Shown here: positions 1 to 10,410 of the stretch, in pieces
How positions within the stretch are numbered: the stretch's first letter is position 1
How the letters are laid out: every line of letters starts with the position of its first letter
Assembly (NCBI RefSeq): GCF_030867095.1
Contig: NC_081824.1
Span: forward strand, 398,667,329-398,731,328
Length of the DNA: 64,000 nucleotides
Direction: 5' to 3'
From: Alligator mississippiensis
Taxonomy: Eukaryota > Chordata > Crocodylia > Alligatoridae
Translations under genes and position numbers: made by a program
The notes under the pieces: model-generated
The model's input: only the letters and a program-made list of their open reading frames with translations
Told to the model about the DNA's origin: nothing
Database searches by the model: none

Positions 1-297
1 TTGTTTTCTGCCCTGCACTGTTCCCCCTAGAGCTACAATACAGGTTTCAGGTGACTGCCAAAGCCTAAGAAGTTCTCAAGAAAATGTATTTCATTCCCTG
101 CAAGCATTTTATTTTAAACATTCACTTCAGCTCTTTTGCTGAATTCATGAGGTTTCCCCAGCTGTTGAACCCCGGAGGTATTTTGGGGACCAACAAAAGT
201 TTGAAAAGCCCATCCTACAAAAATGAAATACTCAAGAAAACAAATGTAAGTAAAATAAAATAGCAAATGTAATAATGAAACATAGATAATATACTGT

Positions 298-1152
298 GGG
301 TGCATCTACAGAAGACACTTTATTTCACAGTAAGCGTCTATTTCTACACATGCAGATGCTTACGATGCAGTAATTGGCTCTAATCTCAAGTAAATTTGCT
401 ACCTGAAGTAGGGCACGTGTAGATATGTGACTGGTAGCAAATGTGCTCCTGTTCAGCCAGGCAGCAAGAGAGTGGAGATTGCTTCCTGCCCTTGGGATCT
501 GCCTGCTGTTGGGGCAAGTTCAGCCACTGGAGCCTGGGTGGGGACAATGTTCTGCTTCCCCAGAAGCAGGCAGGTCCCAGCCCCAAATCTGCAGTTGTGG
601 GGCTGGGGCTAGTAGATTCGTATCTTGCAGCCCAGGCCCTTTGCTCGCGGCACCTGAGCTGGGAGATCCTTCCTTCCCAGTGCCAGCTGTGCAACCATGG
701 GGATGGCAATGAGAGTTTCTTCTGTGCCAGCTCTGTCTCTGAGACCACGAAGCTGGTGCTGGGAGAGAAAAATCTCCCAGTGTTAGCCCTATGACCATGG
801 AGCTGGTAGCTGGGAGACCCTTGCTGTGGGGGCAGGAGGATTTTGTCCCTGCCTGGGCTATGGTGATGGACACAACCCTGGCAACAATCAGCTCCTGGGT
901 TCAGGAAGCAATGTCCCAGCCCTCACCAGGAGACAGCTATCTCCTGGATCCCAGGCTAGCACCCAGGGGGAGCCTACACCTCCACCTGGCTTCTGCAGAG
1001 GCCTATTACAGGGCCTCAGGGAGCAGGAGCAGATTGCTACCATGAGCAGAAAATCTGCTTCCACATATCTGCATATGTAGACATGTGCCCAAAAGAAGTA
1101 AACTACTCAAGAGTAAACTGTTTCTGGATTATTTGTGCATGTAGATGTGCCC
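298..1152. mobile_element. Palindromic MITE-like element with 3-bp target duplication
   Basis: The left end GGGTGCATCTACA (298-310) is matched by the inverted right end TGTAGATGTGCCC (1140-1152). The element is flanked by TGT on both sides (295-297 and 1153-1155), as expected for a 3-bp target-site duplication. A second, inner pair of similar ends lies at about 412 (GGGCACGTGTAGATATG) and 1065-1091, so either the arms are long or one copy sits inside another. The GC-rich core is open in several frames but shows no recognisable domain and is not called as a gene. A 3-bp duplication with GGG ends would fit a PIF/Harbinger-type non-autonomous element; that class assignment is inference. Confidence 0.55.
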
Positions 1153-1524
1153 TGTATTTACTACAATAGAAAACAACCCCAATTATAAGATGACCCACCA
1201 ATAATTATATACTATGTAGAGAAAATCTATTCTTTAAAGTATTTTTCCAGGAATAAATTGACTTTTATTAGTAAATGTTTAGGATTGTGAACCCAAAAAA
1301 GATGACAAAGCCAGTAGGGAAATACATATTGCCCGAGCGAGGGACTAACATTAGAGGGATGGGGGTGAGGAGGGGAATGTAACTAGGTTACAGGAGATAC
1401 AATGTTAGCCAACTAAGCCTGGGGATGGGGGAGAGGGAAGGGGAAGGAGGGGGCTCACAATGCTGAGAGAGAAAGAAGATAGATACACACAAACCCATTC
1501 TAATCTAAACACCAGGTCCCTGGT

Positions 1525-3311
1525 CTGGACCTGCAGGGAGCAAAGCAGGAAAGCCAAGGCTGCAACAGAACTCCGATGAGCTCCAAATATCAAGGACAAT
1601 AAAAAGTCCTTTTTTAGATATGTGGGGAGCCAGAGGAAAAGCAAGGGCAATATTGGACCCCTGGTAAACCAGATGGGACAACTGACAACCAACACCCAGG
1701 AAAAAGCAAACTTGCCAAATGGGTACTTTGCATCAGTTTTTCACCAGCGCCATGGGATGCCCCTGCCCACTATGGGACAGGGAGGACCGAGTGAGGGAGA
1801 TCCTTACCCTCCATCAACGCTGACCTCATGAAGGAACACCTTGAGAGCCTGGATACCTTCAAGTCAGCTGGCCCTGACAGTTTACACCCCAGGGTACTCA
1901 AGGAGCTGGCTAGCATGATAGCTTAGCCCCTGGCACAGATCTTCAAGAACTCCTGGTGCTCTGGTGAAGTGCCCAAAGATTGGGATAAGGCCAATGTGGT
2001 TCCTATCTTCAAGAAAGGGAGGAAAGTAGATCTAGTAAACTACAGGCCCATCAGCCTAACCTCCATCCCAGGGAAGATTCTAGAAAAGATTATCAAAAAT
2101 GCCATTCTTAACAGACTGGCTGACGGCAACATCCTGAGGGATAGACAGCATGGGTTTGTTGCAGGTAGGTCTTGCTTGACCAATCTCATTTCCTTTTACG
2201 AGCAGGTGACCTATCACCTGGACAAGGGAGAAGAGATTGATGTCATATATCTTGACTTCAAAAAAGCCTTTGATCTCATATCCCATGATCACCTCTTGGC
2301 AAAATTGGTAACTGTGGCCTTGACCCCACCACGATCTGCTGGCTGGGGAATTGGCTCCACAGTAGGACCCAGAGGGTGGTGATTGATGGAAGTCAATCAT
2401 CGTGGTGCCCTGTGACCAGTGGGGTCCCTCAAGGCTCTGTTCTAGGGACTATACTATTTAACATTTTCATTAATGATGTAGACATTGGTGTCAGAAGTGG
2501 ACTGGCCAAGTTTGCCGATTACACCAAACTCTGGGATAAAGCATCCACACCTGAGGACAAGAGGGTGATCCAGGCAGACCTTGACAGGATCAGGAAATGG
2601 GTAGATGAGAACTTGATGGTGTTTAACACTGAAAAATGCAAGGTTCTCCACCTTGGGAGGAAAAACCTGCAGCATGCTTATAGGCTCGGCAGTGCTACGC
2701 TGGCTACCACTATGGATGAAAGGGACTTGGGGGTCATGATTGACCACAAAATGAACGTGAGCCTTCAATGTGATGCTGCAGCTAGTAAAGTGAGCAAAAC
2801 ACTGGCTTGCATCCACAGATGCTTCTCAAGCAAATCCCAGGACGTTATTCTCCCATTGTACTTGGGCTTGATGAGGCCGCAGCTGGAGTACTGCATCCAG
2901 TTTTGGGCTCCACAATTCAAAAAGGATGTGGAGAAGCTTGAGAGAGTACAGAGGAGAGCCACACACATGATCAGAGGTCAGGAAAACAGACCTTATGATG
3001 AGAGGCTGAGAGCTGAGAGCCTGGAGACTCTTTAGCCTGGAAAAGCGTAGGCTCAGGGGGGACCTGGTGGCCACCTATAAGGGGTGCTCACCAGGATCTG
3101 GTTCATTAAAGTACCCCAATGGATGACAAGGTCGAACGGTCACAATCTCATGTATGACCATTTCAGGCTGGACATAAGGAAGAACTTCTTTACTGTCCGA
3201 GCCCCCAAGGTTTGGAATAGATTGCTGCCAGAGCTGGTTTAAGCCCCCACTTTGAACACCTTCAAGAGACAATTGGATGTTATTCTGCTGGGATCCTATG
3301 ACCCCAGCTGA
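1525..3311 (+). pseudogene. CR1 ORF2 relic: reverse transcriptase, inactive
   Basis: The translated stretch covers the ORF2 linker, the RT fingers and palm and the C-terminal domain. Visible landmarks are the segment NYRPISLTSIPGK near 2037, YLDFKKAFD (RT motif A) near 2250, SGVPQGSVLG near 2418 and the C-terminal RPQLEYC near 2876. Stops fall near 1830 and 1924, the frame shifts between about 2310 and 2380, and more breaks follow 3034. The catalytic box normally read as FADD is FADY here (about 2511-2522), so one catalytic aspartate is lost besides the frame breaks. The start is truncated, so no initiation codon is proposed. RT identity is certain; the exact subfamily is not determined. Confidence 0.9.
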
Positions 3312-3375
3312 CTTTCTGCCACTGGGGCGGGGGGCTGGACTCAATGATCTTCCAAGGTCCTTTCCAGCCCTAATG

Positions 3376-3400
3376 TCTATGAATCTATGAATCTATGAAT
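3376..3400 (+). repeat. CR1 3'-terminal octamer repeat
   Basis: TCTATGAA is repeated in tandem at the 3' end of the CR1 copy. The same octamer ends the CR1 at 39140-39165, and a nine-base variant ends the one at 52426. It is the terminal motif used by CR1 elements in place of a poly(A) tail. Confidence 0.85.
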
Positions 3401-4856
3401 TATTGGATGTTTGTCTTGAATTTGTCTCCCTCTCACTGTTACAGCAGGGAAAAATAAATCTTGGGAGTCAGGTAGCAGTCAGCTACTCTGCTTCACCCCA
3501 TCTTTTTTCTCTTAGCAGACCCTTTCCCTTTTCCTTATCATCAGACCCTGCTCTCCTTGTGCACATGAAATAAGCAGCGAATTAAAAAAACCCCCCAAAA
3601 ACTTGAAGTTAAAGATGGCTGTAGCAATTTGCATACAGTATCCTTGTACTTAGTTCATCTACTATTGATGCATGATAACTTTTTCTGAAACTGCTGCAAG
3701 TTTTAAGATAGGTATTCCATAAACACACTTTTGAGTAGCTCTTTGGCACCTTGTCCACTGGAAAAATGGAGGGCAAAGGTTTTCAATGTCTTTGCTGAAC
3801 AAGGATCAATGCCTATACCTTCCCTTGAAAGAGGCAAGGATTTCTTATGGGACCAACTATCACCCTAAGAAATCCCTGCCTTTCTCATAATTTCTGGACT
3901 GTCGTGGCTACAGCATCACCCTTACCCTACTGTATACTACCCTTAACAGTGGCAGACAAAGTACGAAGTAGGATGTGGCAAAAAAAGAAAGAATAATCCA
4001 TGTATCAAACAAGGCTGGGAGACCATACCTGGAGTCTTGTGCATAATTCTCAGTGATATTTTATGTAAATGCTATGTAAACTAGAGAACTGAAATAATCT
4101 AAAAACATGTTAAATCCTGAAGTGTCTCATGGGTATTTGGGCAGTTAGAGAAACTAGTTTTGCATTCATTAATAACATCAAGATGAAGAGCAGACTTAAT
4201 TGAGGAGTGTACAGTTCAGAAATGCATGGGGAGGGTGGTGCTACAAGAATGTTTTTGAAGATGATAAGCTCAAAGTAAAAAAGGACATGAGCTGACACTC
4301 TGAAGAATATGTCCTGAAGAGAGTCTGGAGACCTTGTGGTTAGCTAGAGAGTAATTGTGTGGAACAAAGTGTAAAAGTCAGCAACAGATTAATTTATTAA
4401 ATGAAAGAAACTGTAGCCAGTCATGTAGCTACTATTTATGCACATTACAATAACAAAGCAGGTTGATGGTACTCCCCAGATTTTATCATAGTACTGAAAA
4501 ACTGCATTCAATTTAAGAGAAACAATTTTATCTTTTATACTGTTGTGTCCAGACATAGCTACATATTACATCTAAGAGCTTTTAAACCTGGAATTAGGGA
4601 CTACTTGATTTGTTTGGTCTGCATATAGTTAGACATTATGAAAATGTAGAAACAATACAAAACCCAAAACCACAAAAAAAAATTTCATGATGTAATGAAA
4701 ATTAAATGATATGAAAACATGGGCTTAAGTGGTGTCTACGGAGTCCATCTGCAAAACTGGCACCAGAAAACAGTAAAGGTTAACAGCACTTTGGGAATAA
4801 ATAGCAGTATTGAATTTTAGCTGTTTTTTAAATAATATACAGCATTGCATTGGTAG
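3401..4856. other. No gene seen; unique AT-rich DNA
   Basis: No supported reading frame, RNA gene or repeat was recognised here. A short phrase near 4015-4050 is faintly CR1-like but too short to call. Confidence 0.6.
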
Positions 4857-5571
4857 TTGTCACAGAGTGCCCCTGGGTGGTGGGAGGCTTGGTCTGTACC
4901 ATTGCAGTTCCACTAAGTGTCCTTAGAGCCAGCCCAGGCATGGTTTCTAGAACAAGGCAGAAACTCAGGCTTCTTTCCACCTTGAGACCCTCTCCTTTTG
5001 ACCTTATATCTTCTCTGTCACTCCATAGCCCTGATTGGCAAGTAGCTGGCATGCAGTTTCTCTACTGAGAGAGGGACTTTGCTTTCTTGTGAGGAGACCA
5101 AGTGTGAGCCAAAGCTCCAAAAAGCAATACAGATAGTATCTTCAGTAAAGGCATTTATTGGAGCAAGGACCCAGGTGGAGGTTCTCAGCTTCCTTCAAAA
5201 GGAGTTAATCAGTTCCTATGTCCCCAGTTCAGCCCACATGGACTTGGGCACCCTCAAGTGTCTTCAGCTGTTCAGGCTTGACTAAGCTCCCAAAACTTTT
5301 CTCTTGGTCTCTGTCTCTAGAGTCTCCTCCAAGGAGCTGACAGTCCTTAGTTCACAATTCCCCTGCCATTATAAATGCTCATCTTTCCCCTAGCCTCCTG
5401 AGTGTGGACCATGTCACTTTTTCTATTATGTCAGCAAAGGTATTCTATACTCTGTCTATCTTGCCTCATCCCACATGTCACACAGATAGACAATCCTGGC
5501 ACATAGTAGGGGCTTTATTCACCTTTCTTTTCCTGTGTGCTAGCATTATAGGTAAACTGAGGCACACAACA
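4857..5571 (-). mobile_element. Putative solo LTR
   Basis: Read on the minus strand the segment begins TGTTGTGTGCC (from 5571) and ends CTCTGTGACA (at 4857), giving the TG...CA ends of a long terminal repeat with short inverted termini. Two AATAAA-type polyadenylation signals on the minus strand fall near 5155 and 5515. The possible target duplication is poor (GTAGT against GTATA), and no gag or pol sequence adjoins it. It could be an ERV or a Gypsy LTR, or a chance arrangement in otherwise unique DNA. Confidence 0.35.
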
Positions 5572-6039
5572 GTATAACAAGATGAAGACAGTTAATGCAG
5601 AAATATTGCAATACATCCTATAGTGCAACCAGCATACTTACACAGTGGACCTCTTCAGCTACACCAAATGGTTAATGGGGAGAATAAATTTGTGATGACT
5701 ATTTGATATCTGAATCAATACTTCCTTTTACTGATTTCCCCTGAGTATTTTACATAGCATAATATTATTGTAAACTATATTATAATATTCTATTATATAG
5801 AGGTTTTTAAATTACAAATGCAAAAGATAGCAATCCCAGAATAGTTTGGTTTTTTTTCTCCCCTTCGGGATTGTGTTATAATGACTACAACAAGTGATTA
5901 ACAAAATATAATACAGAAAGTAACACTTAGCTAGTATATTCTCTTTAGAAATACTACAGTATTGAATTCTGGCAATCCTTCATTCGACTATTGTTCTGGT
6001 ACAATCATAAATGAAAATATGAATGTAAATGGGAAATAG
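5572..6039. other. No gene seen; AT-rich DNA
   Basis: This stretch is AT-rich with scattered short TA runs. Nothing else could be recognised. Confidence 0.6.
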
Positions 6040-6370
6040 TATAAAATGCAATGTGGGTTTATTGAAGGTGGATCAAGCTAGACTAACCTCATTGGTTTCC
6101 TTGATAACTGATTTTCTAAACAAAAGAAATGTAGATTTCCTTTGACAGGACTTTAATAGAGCATTTGATATAGTGCCACAGCAGAAAACGTTATTAAAGT
6201 TAAAGAAGATGGGGATTAGTAGAGGAACTGTAAGGTGGATAAGGATGTGGTCCAAGGGAGAGCCTGCAACAAGGGAGGTATTACACTGGAGTAATGGGTT
6301 GCTAATAGAGTTCTTCAATGATCTGTCTTAAAACGTATCATGTTTAATATTTTCATCAACTGGCTTGGCA
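6040..6370 (+). pseudogene. CR1 RT fragment, old
   Basis: Translation gives a degraded CR1 RT core: a segment reading close to VDQARLTSLVSLITDFL, then FNRAFDIV (RT motif A, first aspartate replaced by asparagine in the usual D-F-xx-AFD pattern), then KMGISRGTVRWI. Both ends are truncated and stops interrupt it near 6138 and 6330. It is far more diverged than the copies at 38.5 and 51.4 kb, so it is among the oldest insertions here. Confidence 0.7.
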
Positions 6371-6564
6371 CAAAGATGTGGTTGTGCACTGCATAGGTTA
6401 TATGCTGCAGGAGTGGGCCCCCAGAACTCCCCTTCTGCCCTACCACACAGGCTGCATTGACAAACCCAACCACACTGGCAGTGTCCACAATGAACCCTTG
6501 TCCTCTGCTACATAAGCTGCCTGTGACTTTTGGGCTGCTAGTTGAACACTCCTTGATTACTCCA

Positions 6565-6690
6565 TTAGTTGGTGATTAAAGCACTTTATTGGGAAGTCAA
6601 ACATGTTGGTTCAAATCTCCTTCAGGCAAGGCGGGGTTAAGTGTTTGGTCTCCCACTTGCCGGACAAGTAGACTAACCGACAGGTTACTG
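6565..6690. repeat. Inverted pair of tRNA-like (SINE-type) segments
   Basis: The left half has a box-A-like stretch (TTAGTTGGTGATTAAAGCAC, 6565-6584) and a box-B-like GGTTCAAATCTCC (6608-6620) at about tRNA spacing. The right half (about 6635-6690), read on the minus strand, starts with CGGTTAG and continues with GGGAGACC, which resembles the left half again. Two tRNA-like units therefore face each other across a short GC-rich spacer. Neither can be folded by eye into a functional tRNA, so this is read as a tRNA-derived repeat, not a tRNA gene. Confidence 0.45.
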
Positions 6691-8207
6691 TGTTAAGAAT
6701 TATCAGGTCCTCACCCTCATCAAACAGTTACTAGTCAGAGTGTTTTGGGAAATTATAGACAGTATATGTGTAGTTGATTTTATTCTACCGCAAAAGCCTC
6801 TTGTGTATGGTCAGAGGAGAAATGCAGGGCAAGCATAGCTATGCAAATACAGCTGCATAAGTGCAACATAGATGAATAATAGTATATGATCTTAGAAAAT
6901 TACATACTTTTTAAACTAAGGTAATTTAACTTAGATTTCATTTTTATTTAAATGATTATTTTTGTAACAAGTGAAAAAATATAATGCTATTCAAATACTT
7001 TACAGGTAGGGATAATCAAGTGCAAATAGTAATGTGTTAGTTTATAAGAATATTTTTCTTCTTGCATGAAGAATGGGTGGAGAGTGCATATATTCCCCAA
7101 GTCCATTAGACCTTTTAAGCATTATCATTTTCACTCATCTGTTTTGTCATCATGTACATTCTTTAGGGAATTGGGTGTAATATTGCTGAACAGATGGGTA
7201 GAAAATTATATCACCAACTTCAGACTGATGAGCAGACTCAAAAGCAACATGTGGTCCTGAACAAAGCTATTTAATGATGACCCTGGTCTCAAATATTGAA
7301 GATTCCCCATAGCCTGGCTTCTTTTTTGATACCAGGAGACCAGTAGTTAGCAAGTGTTGTTATACAGTTCATGTTGTTCTCCAACAAGTTAGTACAACCA
7401 AGTAAAGTAGGAGATGGGTATAGTGAAAAGCCCCAAACATTTGTTTGACCTTCAGTTTGTTCAGGTGATTTTTTTCAAATTAAATTCTTTGAGCTCAATC
7501 TTCCTAAACCTAAATCCATAAATCTTGAGTCTTGCATTTTATTTTCCATGCAAGTTGGAGGGGGAAATCTTTCAAGAGCAAAAACCACTGCAGTGAAATT
7601 TGGAGACAAAAGCCAATGTTATAAAATTGGGTGTCTAAAATAGCCAGGTAAATACAGATTTAGGCAAGTAGCTAAAAGGGAATGCTTCACAAATGATAAG
7701 CACCTACAGTTCCTAAAGAAATGGGTAAACTGCACCTCTAAAAACCAAGCCTATGTTGTCTGTGAACCTTAAGTGTACTTTTGCTAGGTGCTAATGATCC
7801 TAAAACACCCATGAGAGATGACTAGGTCAATAGATATAATTTGGTTGCTCACATGCTTTGAATATTACTATAAAAATGTATAATATTTTTAAAGGGAACT
7901 GGAGTACTATAGTAGTATGAATGTTTCTTTGTGACTACAACAATACATTTTGGGCATTGAAAGCCTTATATATTGCCAATATCCTTAGAATTACAAGAAA
8001 TAAGTTATAAAGAAACTCTGCATCCATCCATTTATTAAATGGTATAGGATAGATGCATATTCATGAAATCCCCTTTAGCAAGCCATGCTATTAAGCATAA
8101 ACATGTTACAAAGTACTGTTATTTACGTTGTATAATGTAAGTGTATGTCCATAAAGATTTACCAGGGCTTACTTGATGAAAAAGACGACTTTTTTTTCTT
8201 TCTACAG
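6691..8207. other. No gene seen; unique AT-rich DNA
   Basis: No repeat family or supported coding sequence was recognised in this stretch. Confidence 0.55.
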
Positions 8208-8279
8208 CTCTAATCCAGAGTTCAATTGTATCTGCTCCAGAAGGACACTGTAAGCTTGGGGAGAAAAAGCAGGGAAAAG
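8208..8279 (+). CDS. Candidate 72-nt internal exon, unidentified gene
   Basis: A strong acceptor (pyrimidine run from about 8190 ending CTACAG at 8207) is followed by 72 nt and a donor-like AAAAG|gtaacc. Only one of the three frames is open through the segment; it reads LIQSSIVSAPEGHCKLGEKK and then QGK. The length is a multiple of three and the exon would begin and end inside codons (two bases in, one base out). No family was recognised. Splice-like stretches of this size arise by chance in 64 kb, so this is a hypothesis only. Confidence 0.22.
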
Positions 8280-9099
8280 GTAACCTTTTGGGACCAAAGG
8301 GCAATGAACAGGCCAGTTTACAGGGGATTTTGCTAGGGAAGGTCTGCTTGGAAAGAGGGGCAGGAAAAGAGAGGTTGCAGATTAAGAGACCCAGAGAAAT
8401 GGCTGGAGGGTATTACAATGCCAGAGCCACTGCCACTGCTAGCTCTTCATCAGTTTACACCTGTCAGGTGTCTGTCCAGGCACAGCCATTCACTTCTGCC
8501 CAGGTCTGGGGTTGATGCTGTGGAGACTGTAATTTACAGGTTCCTTCTACTGACAGCCAGGTGACGGAGTGCCTGCTATGTAAGCAATGCCTTCAGGTGG
8601 CATCCTTTGGGGAGAAATCAAGAGAGCTACAGGAGTAAGTGGTGAGGCTTTGAAACATCCTCTGCCATGAAGACTACCTTGATTCAATGCCAGAGAAGGC
8701 CTCTAGGACTGTGGAGGAAGTACTGACAGAGGATAGTGATGGCTAGAAAATGATATTTGGAGGTTTGCTTTTGGGAATTGGCTTGTAGGTAAAGTAGATA
8801 TGTACTAAAGATATGGCCCAGGGCAATGGCACAGGTTAATTGATTTCTAAAAGCTTGTTTGTGGCAAAGTTCCCTTCAAGGCCAACTGTCTAACACAGGC
8901 AAGCAGGAAGCAGACACACAGGCTGGGAATTGAAGACATGTATCACACTATTCCATAATAGACATAAAGAACTCTGCAGCACTGGCTAGGTCACAATGCC
9001 TGTCTGCAGAGCCCTTGGGATTTCCAGTTTTGGTAAATGGACCAAATTAGCAGAAACTGGAAAAAGCCCAAATTAGAATATGTACATATAATGGGTTTG
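8280..9099. other. No gene seen
   Basis: Moderately GC-balanced unique DNA. The 75-codon open stretch beginning at 8288 has no domain, signal or neighbour to support it. Confidence 0.5.
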
Positions 9100-9320
9100 T
9101 AATGAAAGATATAAAAAAAGTAACCCCAAATCCACATTTTCCCATGATTAAAATGAAACACCACTAATATATCATTATATCAATATATATATCTCTCTAT
9201 ATAGATATAGATATAGATACTGTTGTTTCATTTTAATCAAGGAAAAAAGTCAATCTAGAGTTTACTTTTTTTAACCAAAAATTGGGGATTTTTTTATATC
9301 ACAGAAAATCAGTATTCCTG
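9100..9320. mobile_element. hAT-type MITE, decayed copy
   Basis: This is a copy of the palindromic family seen best at 52458-52675. Diagnostic inner arms are present (GTAACCCCAAATCCACAT near 9121 and the inverse TTTCATTTTAATCA near 9226), separated by an expanded TA/GATA-rich centre. The right terminus ends TATTCCTG at 9320, whereas the left terminus is missing or too diverged to see. Confidence 0.6.
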
Positions 9321-10149
9321 CTTATTATAAGGTTGGAAAACTTTTGGGCTGTAGAGGCTAATTGAATTTGCACACAGATAGCCACCAATTCCTGAGGCCT
9401 CTGAAATGGAAGAAAATTGCTTAGGCAAGGTGTACATAGATGATACAAAAGACTGTTTATATCCCTTGGTGTAAAAAAAAAAGTCTTTTCCCCCAAGGTT
9501 CATGTTTATCTGAGGAAAAAAAAAAATCTTTTTTATCTTCAGGTCTGGTTATCAGTAGGATTTTGAGAATGTGAGAGAGATGGGTCATCCAAGTATCTAA
9601 GAAATAGATTTTTCCACCACTTCAGAACATTAGTTCAACCTATCCAGTGTGTTTTCTCATATTGTGACCAGTATCTTCAGAGGAAGAAAAGCAAAGCAAA
9701 CAAAAACAAGAATGTACGTAGTCAATAATGTACTGTCAGGCCTTTAAATGTATGACCATACGGCTACAACCTGAATACCTGGCACATGGAAAATACTGAA
9801 ATGTTGCCACTTTTTGGAATTAAAACGTCATAATTTTACAAGAAGGAAGAAAAACTTAATACCTGGAACCTGAGACCCTGGTCCTGCCTTTATTTGAGTG
9901 AATCTGCATTCCAACACAGCACAGGAGATTCCTGCTTAGAAGAACATTCCATCTTTCCACTTTTCTGTGAAATTTGAAGCATCATAACCAGGAGGAAATA
10001 TGGTTCTACATCCTGCTTACCATGAGAAAATTTTGAGGTAAAAAGCCTAATCTGCACAAAATAAACTGTTCCAAACAGGAGACTTTACCACACCTGCAGC
10101 TCTCCTGTGAAATACAAATGTTCATTTCTACCTCGGAGAACTTCTACGA
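9321..10149. other. No gene seen
   Basis: Unique AT-rich DNA with several A-runs. Nothing was recognised. Confidence 0.55.
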
Positions 10150-10270
10150 TCTTTACAATCTCCTATGCCTGATGAAGGGTGCCTGTGCCAGAAAGCTTGC
10201 AAATAAAGGTTTTATTTTGCCAATATCTAGTTGGTCTAATGAAAGACCAACCTCTGCCATGGGTTTTGAT
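10150..10270 (+). mobile_element. Penelope-like element 3'-end scrap
   Basis: The phrases CCTGATGAAGGGTGCCTG, GAAAGCTTGCAAATAA and AGTTGGTCTAATGAAAGA occur in the order found in the 3' UTR of the Penelope-like copies at 41490 and 12655. Only about 120 bp is preserved and no coding part is left. Confidence 0.6.
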
Positions 10271-10329
10271 CATGCTGACAGTATTTCAGACAATAGTGTC
10301 CTGAAGGAAGGGGCTGAGAAGGGAGACTT

Positions 10330-10410
10330 TAGAGATTCATAGATTCCAATGCCAGGAAAGATCACTATGCTAGTAAAGAGCTATCTGAAAAGAAATTATG
10401 TAACATTTCC
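10330..10410 (-). mobile_element. CR1 3'-end scrap
   Basis: The string ATTCATAGATTCCAATGCCA with the following AGGAAAGATCACTATG is the reverse complement of a CR1-type 3' terminus. It is short and diverged, and it was assigned only by that terminal motif. Confidence 0.45.

Larger units (their letters stand above)
1500..3400 (+). mobile_element. CR1 LINE, 5'-truncated, 3' end complete
   Basis: This plus-strand CR1 begins in ORF2 just before the RT region and runs to a typical CR1 3' end: a short 3' UTR with the phrase AATGATCTTCCAAGGTCC, then two and a half copies of TCTATGAA. CR1 LINEs end in short octamer repeats rather than poly(A), so the octamers mark the true 3' terminus. The left edge is blurred and estimated from where the translated similarity starts (about 1525). 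This is the longest plus-strand uninterrupted CR1 in the window. Confidence 0.9.

Noticed and set aside
386..1045. Several overlapping open frames of 60-120 codons on both strands
   Set aside because: They lie in the GC-rich core of a palindromic MITE, are open in many frames at once and have no domain.
4015..4060. Short CR1-like phrase (GGAGTCTTGTGCATAATTCT)
   Set aside because: Only about 30 bp resembles the CR1 RPQLEYC-coding region, too short to separate from chance.
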